Of a stretch of 64,000 nt of DNA, positions 56,627 to 64,000 are shown one piece after another. The position numbers and the translations under genes are program-made. Under the pieces are notes generated by a model that saw nothing but the letters and a program-made list of their open reading frames with translations, made no database searches and was not told where the DNA came from. The stretch comes from Acidisoma sp. PAMC 29798 (GTDB lineage: Bacteria > Pseudomonadota > Alphaproteobacteria > Acetobacterales > Acetobacteraceae), in assembly GCF_030252425.1 (NCBI RefSeq), contig NZ_CP126994.1, positions 558,001 to 622,000 on the forward strand, read 5' to 3'. Within the stretch, counting starts at the first letter, position 1, and each line of letters starts with the position of its first letter.

Positions 56627-58123
56627 CTAACCCAGCGCCAATTCGTCCACACCGGGATGTGCGGGCGCCGTTGCCCAGGCCAATTCCACCAGCGTCACGA
56701 TCCGCCGACCCAACCCGTCGAGCTGACAGACGATGAGGTTTTGCTCCTCCATATAGGCGAGCAGCCGCCGCGCCCGACCCAGCGATCGGGTGCCATAGGC
56801 ACGGGCGAGGGCGCCGTCACTCGGGCAAGGCAGCCGGTCCCGCGCCGCGCGGGCGAGCATGAGGAAAATGCCCTGCATATCCTCGGGCAGCACCGAAGCG
56901 CGGGCGGTCACGTCCTGCCAACTCGCATCCTCGGCTTCGTCCGCACCGACGCCGGCGCGGGCATGGGTCAGCATGCGGCGGAACACCGGCAGGTCCGGCG
57001 CGGCGGCACCGATGCCCTCGATCCGGCAGCGCACGAGGAAATCCTGATACAGCACGCCGATGGCGCGGAACCCGGCCTCGGGATCGGCCAGCATCGTCCG
57101 CAGGATGGCGTCCAGCCGGGCGCGGCGCTCGGCCAGCAGCGCCGGGCTGGTCTCGATTGCGCTTTCGGTCAGCAACTCGCTCGCGGCGGGCTTGGTCGCC
57201 ATCAACTGGCTGAGCAGATCGGGCGGCGGTGGCGTGGGCGCCCGGCGCGCGATCCGCGCAGCCTCCGGCGGCGGTGCGGCGAGAATGACGGCACGCGCAT
57301 CGTCCAGCCCTGCACCCGGCATGGGCATCAGGCGCGGGCTGGAACTGCGCGCCTCCGTCTCCGTCGGCGAAATCCGCAGCGCCAGCGGCCGGCGCGACAG
57401 GGCAGGGCCGAGGGCGATGAAATGCCCGCGTTCCAGATCGCGGAAGGCCTCCGCCTGGCGGCGTTCCATGCCCAGCAGATCGGCGGCGCGCGCCATGTCG
57501 ATGTCGAGGAAGGTGCGGCCCATGAGGAAGTTGGAGGCCTCGGCCGCCACGTTCTTGGCGAGCTTGGCCAGCCGCTGCGTGGCGATGACGCCGGCCAGGC
57601 CGCGCTTGCGGCCGCGGCACATCAGGTTGGTCATGGCGCCGAGGGAGAGTTTGCGCGCCTCGTCCGACACTTCGCCGGCGACGGCCGGGGCGAAAAGCTG
57701 CGCCTCATCCACCACCACGAGCATGGGGTACCAATGGTCGCGCCCGGTCTCGAACAAGCCGCCGAGAAAGGCGGCGGCGCGGCGCATCTGGCCCTCGGCG
57801 TCCAGGCCTTCGAGGTTTAGCACGGTCGACACGCGATGCGCGCGGGCGCGCTCCCCCGCCAATTGCAGCCCCTGTTCGGTATGGGCCTCGGCATCGATCA
57901 CCAGATGGCCGAAGCGCTCGGCGAGGGTCACGAAATCGCCTTCGGGGTCGATCACCGCCTGCTGCACCCAGGGCGCGCTTTGTTCGATAAGGCGCCGCAG
58001 GAGGTGGGATTTGCCGGAGCCGGAATTGCCCTGCACCAGCAGGCGGGTGGCGAGCAATTCCTCCAGATCGAGGGTCGCGGCACCGCCTGCCGCTGTCAGC
58101 CCCATCTCGATCGCAACCGTCAT
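56627..58123 (-). CDS. HerA/VirB4-like ATPase (DUF87)
   Basis: The 498-residue protein has a P-loop QGNSGSGKSHLLRRL, Walker B LVVVDEAQLF and GVIATQRLAKL, marking the HerA/FtsK-like helicase-translocase superfamily. A long C-terminal region (Pro/Ala-rich linker, then helical) is of unknown role. No NurA-type nuclease or conjugation genes are adjacent. The start is ATG 58123 (MTVAIEMG); a longer frame is open upstream but overlaps the next gene. Confidence 0.78.
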   Translation of the reverse strand: MTVAIEMGLTAAGGAATLDLEELLATRLLVQGNSGSGKSHLLRRLIEQSAPWVQQAVIDPEGDFVTLAERFGHLVIDAEAHTEQGLQLAGERARAHRVSTVLNLEGLDAEGQMRRAAAFLGGLFETGRDHWYPMLVVVDEAQLFAPAVAGEVSDEARKLSLGAMTNLMCRGRKRGLAGVIATQRLAKLAKNVAAEASNFLMGRTFLDIDMARAADLLGMERRQAEAFRDLERGHFIALGPALSRRPLALRISPTETEARSSSPRLMPMPGAGLDDARAVILAAPPPEAARIARRAPTPPPPDLLSQLMATKPAASELLTESAIETSPALLAERRARLDAILRTMLADPEAGFRAIGVLYQDFLVRCRIEGIGAAAPDLPVFRRMLTHARAGVGADEAEDASWQDVTARASVLPEDMQGIFLMLARAARDRLPCPSDGALARAYGTRSLGRARRLLAYMEEQNLIVCQLDGLGRRIVTLVELAWATAPAHPGVDELALG

Positions 58124-58157
58124 CCCGACTCCGTGGCCCTGGCAGACGACGGGCTTA

Positions 58158-59336
58158 TCAAGCCGCCGTCTGCCAGTCGAGCAAGCCGCGCGCGGCGGCG
58201 GCGCCTGTCGCCATGCACGCCTGGAGAAGGTAGCCGCCGGTCGGCGCCTCCCAATCCAGCATTTCGCCGGCCGCGAAAACGCCGGGCAGGCGACGGAGCA
58301 TGAAGCGGTCATCGACCTCATCCAAGGCGATGCCGCCGGCGGAGGAAATGGCACGGTCGAGGCCTTGCACGCCCGTCACCCGCAGCGGCAGGGCCTTGAT
58401 CAGGGCGGCGAGGGTGACGGGATCTCGCGGCAGGTCGAACTGGCCCTCGCGCAGCATGTTCATGGCGACCGGCGCGAGCGACAGCGTGCGACGCAAGCCG
58501 TTGGACAGGCTATCGCGTGGCCGCAGCATGCGGAGCTTTTCGGCGACCGCCGCCTCGCTCAGGTCGGGGCGAAGATCGACCGTAATGGTGCTCGGCCCGG
58601 CATCGCGGAGCGCCGAGGACAGGCCATAGATGGCGCCGCCTTCCAGGCCATAGGCGCTGATGACGGCATCACCGCGTGAAACGCGGCCGAGGGCGCGGAT
58701 CGCCACGGATTTCAGCGGCGTTCCGGCGAAACGCTCCCGAAACACCTGCGTCCAGCCGATCATCACGCCCGAGTTCGCGGGCTTCAGCGGCGCGACCTCA
58801 ATGCCCTTGGCTGTGAGGATGTCGGTCCAATTGCCGTCACTGCCGAGGCGCGGCCAGGACGCGCCGCCGAGCGCCAACACCGTGCCCTCCACCGGCACCG
58901 GCTCCATGCCGTCAAACAGCAGCGCGCCGTCATCGGCAAAACCGTGCCAGCGGTGGCGGAGGTCGAAGCGCACGCCCTGCGCTGCGAGTCGCGCCAGCCA
59001 GGCGCGCAGCAGTGGCGAGGCCTTCATAGCTTTGGGGAAAACCCGTCCGCTGGAGCCGGTGAAAAGCTCCTGACCCAGCCCTTCCGCCCAGGCGCGGAGC
59101 GCGTCGGGCGGAAAGGCATGAACTGCGGCTGCAAGACGCGGATCGGTCGTGCCGTAGCGGGTGACGAAGGCGTCGAGCGGTTCGGAATGGGTCAGGTTGA
59201 GGCCACCGCGCCCGGCCATCAGCAGCTTGCGGCCGACCGAGGGCATGCGGTCGAAGACCGTCACACTTTGACCGGTGGCGGATAGGATTTCGGCGGCCAT
59301 AAGCCCGGCCGGGCCAGCGCCAATCACAGCGATCAT
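58158..59336 (-). CDS. BaiN/HI0933-type NAD(P)/FAD-dependent oxidoreductase
   Basis: The 392-residue flavoprotein starts IAVIGAGPAGLMAAEIL and has the family segments GRKLLMAGRGGLNLTHSE, ALGGASWPRLGSDG and a C-terminal GEMLDWEAPTGGYLLQACMATG split at its FAD contact. Its function is not well established; some members are tRNA- or steroid-related flavin enzymes. It is 34 bases upstream of the HerA-like gene. Confidence 0.85.
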   Translation of the reverse strand: MIAVIGAGPAGLMAAEILSATGQSVTVFDRMPSVGRKLLMAGRGGLNLTHSEPLDAFVTRYGTTDPRLAAAVHAFPPDALRAWAEGLGQELFTGSSGRVFPKAMKASPLLRAWLARLAAQGVRFDLRHRWHGFADDGALLFDGMEPVPVEGTVLALGGASWPRLGSDGNWTDILTAKGIEVAPLKPANSGVMIGWTQVFRERFAGTPLKSVAIRALGRVSRGDAVISAYGLEGGAIYGLSSALRDAGPSTITVDLRPDLSEAAVAEKLRMLRPRDSLSNGLRRTLSLAPVAMNMLREGQFDLPRDPVTLAALIKALPLRVTGVQGLDRAISSAGGIALDEVDDRFMLRRLPGVFAAGEMLDWEAPTGGYLLQACMATGAAAARGLLDWQTAA

Positions 59337-59581
59337 AGGGAGAAACCTAGGTCAGCCGTGACGCGTGTGGACATCAATTGGCGTTTGGGGAGGGTCATGG
59401 GCGCGGTGTAGCACGGCGGCCGATGGTTCATACTGGCGTGAGTTTGGTTGACCGTAACCCCCCAGTATAAACGCCGTGTGTAGACGTATTTTGTGGTGAC
59501 GCGTGACGACCAAAGAACCGAGGCTTGGCTGCTGCACCGCCGGAGCTCCTGACCGTTCCGACGATCGCCGCGTTGCGCGCC
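59337..59581. other. Intergenic stretch without recognised gene
   Basis: These 245 bases between the BaiN-like and LysR genes contain no convincing coding frame or RNA gene. A short inverted repeat GGTT-N6-AACC is visible near 59446. Nothing else stands out. Confidence 0.5.
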
Positions 59582-60496
59582 TTACGCGGGACCGCCTGAG
59601 GTTCCCTCCGACGCCTTCAGCACGTCGATGAAGGCCCGCAGCCCCGGCGGCACATGGCGATGGCCCGGGTAATAGAGGAACAGGCCGGGGATCCAGGGGC
59701 ACCAATCGTCCAGCAGCCGCACCAGCTTGCCGGCGTCGAGATAGGGCCGGGCTGTCCGCTCCGGCACATAGGCCACGCCAAGCCCGCCAACGGCGGCTTC
59801 CGCCATGAGTTCGACATGGTCGAGCGTCAGCACGCCGGGCACATCGATCGTCAGTTCCTGGCCATGACGCGCGAACTCCCACCGAAACAGCTTGCCACTG
59901 CGCAGGCGGAAGCGAATGCAGGCGTGATCCCGCAGATCATCGGGCGTCTGCGGCGTGGTTCGGCCGCGCAGATAATCGGGCGAGGCGATGGTCACGAAGC
60001 GGGCCTCGCCGCCGAAGCGCACGGCGATCATGTCCTTGGGCACCGCCTCACCCAGCCGAATGCCGGCGTCGAATCCTTCGGCGATGACATCGACCAGCCG
60101 ATCTTCCGTCACCAGGTCCAATTCCATGTCCGGGTAGCGCGCCAGGAAAGTCGGCACGACGGAGCGGAGCAACAGCCGCGCCGCGACCTCACTGGTATTG
60201 ATCCGCAGCCTGCCGCTCGGGCTGTCGCGGAAGCCCTCCACCTCCTCCAGCGCGCGATCGAAATCCCGTAGGACCGGTTGCAGCCGGTCGAACAGCCGGG
60301 CGCCGGCCTCGGTCGCCGAGACGCTGCGCGTCGTCCGATGCAGCAGGCGTACGCCCATGCGCGCCTCCAGCATTCGCATCATATGGCTGAGCGTGGAGGG
60401 CGACAGGGCCAACTCGTCGGCGGCTTTGCGGAAGCTGCGATGCGCGACGATGGCGGCGAAGGCCGCAAGATCGCTCAGACTGGGTCGCTCATTCAT
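59582..60496 (-). CDS. LysR family transcriptional regulator
   Basis: The 304-residue protein has an N-terminal winged helix-turn-helix (DLAAFAAIVAHRSFRKAADEL, SPSTLSHMMRMLE in parts) and a periplasmic-binding-like effector domain. It belongs to the group near DmlR/YafC that often lies next to short-chain dehydrogenases. It is divergent from the SDR gene at 60590 and probably controls it. Confidence 0.93.
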   Translation of the reverse strand: MNERPSLSDLAAFAAIVAHRSFRKAADELALSPSTLSHMMRMLEARMGVRLLHRTTRSVSATEAGARLFDRLQPVLRDFDRALEEVEGFRDSPSGRLRINTSEVAARLLLRSVVPTFLARYPDMELDLVTEDRLVDVIAEGFDAGIRLGEAVPKDMIAVRFGGEARFVTIASPDYLRGRTTPQTPDDLRDHACIRFRLRSGKLFRWEFARHGQELTIDVPGVLTLDHVELMAEAAVGGLGVAYVPERTARPYLDAGKLVRLLDDWCPWIPGLFLYYPGHRHVPPGLRAFIDVLKASEGTSGGPA

Positions 60497-60589
60497 GGGT
60501 AAATTTCACCAACTCATGCCACATCCTGCCGATAGTGCCATGAATGGCTGAGGTCTAGATCCGCCGTCGCAACCCGAAAGGATCATCCC

Positions 60590-61426
60590 ATGAGCAAGAC
60601 CTGGTTCATCACCGGTACCTCCTCCGGCCTCGGCCGAGGATTGGTCGAAACCCTTCTCGCCCGCGGCGACCGCGTCGCCGCCACGCTGCGCACGGTCAGC
60701 GCCCTCGATGACCTCAAGGCGCAATATGCTGACCGGCTCTGGCTGGCGGCGCTGGACGTGACCGATACCGCCAAAGTGCGCGCCGTGGTGGATCGGGCTT
60801 TTGCGGAACTCGGCCGCATCGACGTCGTTGTGAACAACGCCGGCTATGGCTTGTTCGGTGCGGGGGAGGAGGTGACGGACGACCAGATTCGGCAGCAGAT
60901 CGACACCAACGTGATCGGCTCGATCCAGGTCATTCGCGCGGCGCTGCCGCATCTGCGCGCGCAGGGTGGCGGTCGGATTATGCAGGTTTCGTCCGAGGGC
61001 GGTCAGATCGCCTATCCGAACTTCAGCCTCTATCACACCAGCAAATGGGCGATCGAAGGCTTCGTCGAGGCCGTTTCACAGGAAGTCGCGTCCTTCGGCG
61101 TCGCTTTCACCATCGTCGAGCCCGGCCCGACACGGACGAACTTCCGCGCGGGGCTCGTCAGCCCGCCACCCATGGCGGTGTATGACGACACGCCGGCAGG
61201 GGCGGTGCGCCGCGCCGTCAAGACAGGCACCTTCGTCTTGAAAGGCGACGCCATGAAGATGGCGCAGGCGATGATCGATAGCGCGGAGAGCGAGCCCGCG
61301 CCGCTACGCCTTCTCCTCGGTGCGGACGCCTATGTCCGCGTGCGAGCGGCCCTGATGGGCCGCGTCGCGGCCCTCGATGCGCAGAAGGAGATCGCGTTTT
61401 CGACGGAAGTGGACGAGGGCAGCTAG
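60590..61426 (+). CDS. Short-chain dehydrogenase/reductase
   Basis: The 278-residue classical SDR has TGTSSGLG for nucleotide binding, NNAGYGLFG, the catalytic Ser in QVSSEGG and Y-x3-K in LYHTSK. The cofactor is probably NADP(H) or NAD(H); the substrate is unknown. The start is ATG 60590 with AAAGGATC upstream. It is divergent from LysR. Confidence 0.93.
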   Translation: MSKTWFITGTSSGLGRGLVETLLARGDRVAATLRTVSALDDLKAQYADRLWLAALDVTDTAKVRAVVDRAFAELGRIDVVVNNAGYGLFGAGEEVTDDQIRQQIDTNVIGSIQVIRAALPHLRAQGGGRIMQVSSEGGQIAYPNFSLYHTSKWAIEGFVEAVSQEVASFGVAFTIVEPGPTRTNFRAGLVSPPPMAVYDDTPAGAVRRAVKTGTFVLKGDAMKMAQAMIDSAESEPAPLRLLLGADAYVRVRAALMGRVAALDAQKEIAFSTEVDEGS

Positions 61427-61442
61427 TAGGCGAGACGCATGT

Positions 61443-61517
61443 GGCGGATGACCCTGCACTCATCCGCCCTACGGCGGTCCGCCTCTCGTAGGGCGGAAAA
61501 GCGCAGCGCATTCCGCC
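61443..61517. repeat. Palindromic intergenic repeat, family 1, paired arms
   Basis: The left arm (61443-61472), from GGCGGATGACC to CCGCCCTAC, and the right arm (61488-61517), from GTAGGGCGG to ATTCCGCC, are inverted relative to each other with a 15-base spacer. It lies after the SDR gene and before the rhlE gene. It is the best-preserved paired copy with that at 2866. Confidence 0.7.
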
Positions 61518-61719
61518 GTCCAAGCGATCCCGAGCCATGCGTATAGCGCGTGATACTATGTGAGGCTTGTATTTATACCTGGGGTTGAGCGAGAAGGGCG
61601 CGACCGTGCCTCGCCAGGGACGCCGCTCCTTCTGCCGGCACATTCCAACCCATCAACCGACCCCATTTGCGCAGCCTTCCGCCGCGCCGACCAACGCGCC
61701 TAGGAGGCGCCCAAAGCTT

Positions 61720-63006
61720 ATGAGCCATCTCTCCGCCATCGACCCCACCTTTGCCGACCTCGGCCTGAACCCCAAGCTTCTCGCGGCCCTCGCCGAGGAA
61801 GGCTACACAACGCCGACCCCGATCCAGGCGCAGGCCATCCCCTTCCTGCTGAAGGGCCGCGATCTGCTCGGCCTCGCCCAGACCGGCACCGGCAAGACCG
61901 CCGCCTTCCTGCTCCCCATCCTGCATCGCCTCGCCGCCGACCGCCGGCCGGCCCCGCCGCGTTGCGCCAATGTCCTGATCCTGGCGCCGACCCGCGAACT
62001 CGCTTCCCAGATCGATGCCAGCATCGCGGCCTATGGCGGCGATCTCGGCATGACCCACACGGTTGTCTTCGGCGGCGTCAGCCAAGTGCATCAGGTCTCG
62101 GCCATGCGCCGTGGCGTCGATTTCCTCATCGCCACGCCGGGCCGGTTGCTCGACCTCGTCAGCCAGGGCCATATCGACCTCAGCCATACCGGCGTGCTGG
62201 TGCTGGATGAAGCCGACCATATGCTCGACATGGGTTTCGTGAAGCCGATCCGTCAGGCCGTGGCCATGCTGCGCTCCGACCGCCAGACGCTGCTCTTCTC
62301 CGCGACCATGCCGAGCGCCATCGCGACGCTGGCCGATGGCTTGCTGCGCGACCCTGCGAAGGTTGAGGTCACGCCGCCTTCCACCACCGTCTCCCGCATC
62401 GGCCAGACCGTGATGTTCACGGACCCCGAGAATAAGCTGAAGCTGATCCAGTTGCTGGTGAAGCCGGCCGAAGTCAGCCGCGCCATTGTCTTCACGCTGA
62501 CGAAGAGCACGGCCAACAAGGTCGCGGAGGCGCTGACCCTCGCGGGCTCCCCCGCCGAGGCGATCCACGGCAACAAGTCGCAGGGCCAGCGCGAGCGGGC
62601 GCTTGCCGGCTTCAAGTCGGGCGCCGTGCGCGTTCTTGTCGCGACGGACCTCGCGTCACGCGGCATCGACGTCGATGACGTGAGCCATGTCTTCAACTTC
62701 GACATGCCCAATATCGCAGAGAGCTATGTCCACCGCATCGGCCGCACGGCGCGTGCCGGGCGCGAAGGCCTGGCCGTGTCGCTGTGCGAGCCCGAGCACC
62801 GCGCCTGGCTGCATGCGATCGAGCGGACGATCGGCCAGCCGGTGCCGATGTCGACTGATCATCCGTATCACTCCGAGGCGGCGCGGCTGTCCACGATGAA
62901 GGCGCCGATCCTGGGTGGCGGCAAGCGTCCCCAGGGTGGCCACGCCCCGCGCGGCCAGCAGCAGGCCGCCAAGCCCGCGCGGGGCCAGTATCGCCACCCG
63001 CGCTAA
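61720..63006 (+). CDS. rhlE: DEAD-box RNA helicase, RhlE-like
   Basis: The 428-residue helicase has AQTGTGKTAAF, PTRELASQ, VLDEADHMLDMGF, FSATMP and HRIGRTARAG, with a short Gly/Gln/Arg tail. RhlE proteins act in ribosome maturation. ATG 61720 is chosen because the Q-motif region starts right after it and AGGAGG lies 12 bases upstream (a bit long). The frame remains open 51 codons upstream without family similarity. Confidence 0.93.
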   Translation: MSHLSAIDPTFADLGLNPKLLAALAEEGYTTPTPIQAQAIPFLLKGRDLLGLAQTGTGKTAAFLLPILHRLAADRRPAPPRCANVLILAPTRELASQIDASIAAYGGDLGMTHTVVFGGVSQVHQVSAMRRGVDFLIATPGRLLDLVSQGHIDLSHTGVLVLDEADHMLDMGFVKPIRQAVAMLRSDRQTLLFSATMPSAIATLADGLLRDPAKVEVTPPSTTVSRIGQTVMFTDPENKLKLIQLLVKPAEVSRAIVFTLTKSTANKVAEALTLAGSPAEAIHGNKSQGQRERALAGFKSGAVRVLVATDLASRGIDVDDVSHVFNFDMPNIAESYVHRIGRTARAGREGLAVSLCEPEHRAWLHAIERTIGQPVPMSTDHPYHSEAARLSTMKAPILGGGKRPQGGHAPRGQQQAAKPARGQYRHPR

Positions 63007-64000
63007 ACAGGACTCGCCCTGGGCGGCGTAGGCCGCCCAGCCAGCGCCGGGGTTTGCATGGCCAGCGCGTGCAGATCACGCGTGACCTCCGCCATGACCG
63101 ACCCCCAGTCGCCCGGCTGTGGCTGGCGATACAGGCGCAGAGACGGATACCAGGGGCTGTCCCGCCGCCCCCTGATCCATCGCCAGCAGGAATCGAATCG
63201 GTTCAGCAGCCAGACCGGCGTGCCAATTGCGCCGGCCAGATGGACCACGGCGGTATCGACTGCGATGACAAGGTCCAGATTGGCCATCAGGGCGGCGGTG
63301 TCGGCGAAATCCTCCACGTCTTGCATGACCTCGATCAGTGGAAAGCCAGCTGGTGCCGGCAGGCCGGCCTTCTGCAGACTCACGAACCGCACCCCCGGCA
63401 GGTCGAACAATGGCGCGAGATAGCGCGGATCCATTGAGCGTCTGCGATCGATGGCGGCGAAGGCGGGGGCGTGGGAATAGGCTTCGCCCGCCCAGGCCAG
63501 GCCGACCCGCAGGCCTGGTGGAACCGTTGCCGCCAGACGCACCCGCCATTCGGCGCGAAGCGCGGCATCGGCCGTGACGTAAGAGGGCGCACTCGGAATG
63601 GTGTCGATCGTCGTGCCCAATGCGAAGGGCATGCTCTGCGCGGGGCAATGCAGGTCGAAGTTCGGAAGATCTTCGCCCGCAACGGCGATCTGGCCGATCC
63701 CGGTCACCCCCCGCAGCAGCCGGACGAGCGGTTTCTGAACCTCGGTAATGACCTTCAAGCCGCGCGTCTCGGCCAGCCGCCCGAAGCGGCAGAATTGGAG
63801 CGTGTCACCGAAGCCGCCTTCGATATGCACCAGCAACCGTCGGCCCGGCGCGGCCTCCCCGTGCCAACGCGGTTGAGGGAAGGTGCGATAGGACGCAATC
63901 ATCACGGGCGTTTGCCATCGCCGTTCATAGGCGGCCCAGCCCGCCGCCAGCTCGCCCGTCCGCAGCAGCGCGAGACCGAGACTGACATGGGCCGACGCAG
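63003..64000 (-). CDS. TPR-containing glycosyltransferase, C-terminal part (partial)
   Basis: The frame runs off the right edge and its visible 331 residues start in the last TPR-like unit (LALLRTGELAAGWAAYERRW). A GT9/GT41-like domain with VHIEGGFGDTLQFCRF and VDTAVVHLAGAIGTPVWLL follows. An internal ATG at 63905 is not the true start since homology continues upstream. Such proteins may glycosylate flagellin or other polymers. Its end overlaps the rhlE stop region by 4 bases (tail to tail). Confidence 0.82.
   Translation of the reverse strand, partial: ASAHVSLGLALLRTGELAAGWAAYERRWQTPVMIASYRTFPQPRWHGEAAPGRRLLVHIEGGFGDTLQFCRFGRLAETRGLKVITEVQKPLVRLLRGVTGIGQIAVAGEDLPNFDLHCPAQSMPFALGTTIDTIPSAPSYVTADAALRAEWRVRLAATVPPGLRVGLAWAGEAYSHAPAFAAIDRRRSMDPRYLAPLFDLPGVRFVSLQKAGLPAPAGFPLIEVMQDVEDFADTAALMANLDLVIAVDTAVVHLAGAIGTPVWLLNRFDSCWRWIRGRRDSPWYPSLRLYRQPQPGDWGSVMAEVTRDLHALAMQTPALAGRPTPPRASPV

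Noticed and set aside
59352-59882. Open frame running from the intergenic region into the LysR gene
   Set aside because: It is in another frame of the LysR 3' part and has Arg/Ala-rich composition without motifs.

Overview
The window is GC-rich, densely coded DNA without introns. It looks like a chromosomal segment of an alphaproteobacterium. The cobS-cobT-DnaJ-BolA block, the CbpA/CbpM pair, the GshB type and the many 4-bp ATGA/GTGA stop-start overlaps fit that class. Sugar acid oxidation combined with phosphoketolase and acetate kinase suggests Rhodospirillales/Acetobacteraceae. That is inference: there is no rRNA or other marker gene here. I saw no tRNA, rRNA, prophage, insertion sequence or CRISPR array.

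Layout. 1-9.1 kb is housekeeping and signalling: the end of an EAL-domain protein, an RpfC-like hybrid kinase, the aerobic cobaltochelatase subunits CobT and CobS, a J-domain protein divergent from BolA, an Lrp-type regulator, a SirB1-like protein and a lipoprotein. 9.2-15.3 kb carries a NitT/TauT-type ABC transporter operon with a trimethylamine-dehydrogenase-like flavoenzyme inside it, divergent from an ArgE-like M20 hydrolase. 15.3-27.9 kb is mixed: a ParDE-like pair, an MDR reductase, a HAD phosphatase, a lipoprotein coupled to a HepT-like protein, a TetR regulator beside a perfect palindrome, RidA next to a truncated HpaB, an MFS sugar transporter, MscS, PlsC, GshB, a DEAD-box helicase and a VapBC-like pair.

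28.0-54.5 kb is a pentose and plant-sugar catabolic island. It begins with a YtfQRT-YjfF-type furanose transporter and a FadR-type regulator. Next come an AraFGH-type L-arabinose transporter, a 2-keto-3-deoxy-L-arabonate dehydratase and a 2-oxoglutarate semialdehyde dehydrogenase, which are the last two steps of non-phosphorylative arabinose oxidation. After CbpA/CbpM come acetate kinase and phosphoketolase. The island ends with a nine-gene operon on the minus strand: sugar-binding protein, DUF2291 lipoprotein, ATPase, permease, RuBisCO-like protein, DUF1537 kinase, dehydrogenase, Gfo/Idh/MocA dehydrogenase and GntR regulator. Its gene content matches the D-apiose oxidative route (ApsD, ApnO, OiaK and a RuBisCO-like OiaX/OiaT). 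It is the most interesting system here.

54.5-64 kb returns to general functions: inorganic pyrophosphatase, a GT-C membrane glycosyltransferase, a HerA-like ATPase, a BaiN/HI0933-type flavoprotein, a LysR/SDR pair, an RhlE-type helicase and the end of a TPR glycosyltransferase. Two families of short palindromic repeats are scattered between genes across the window.
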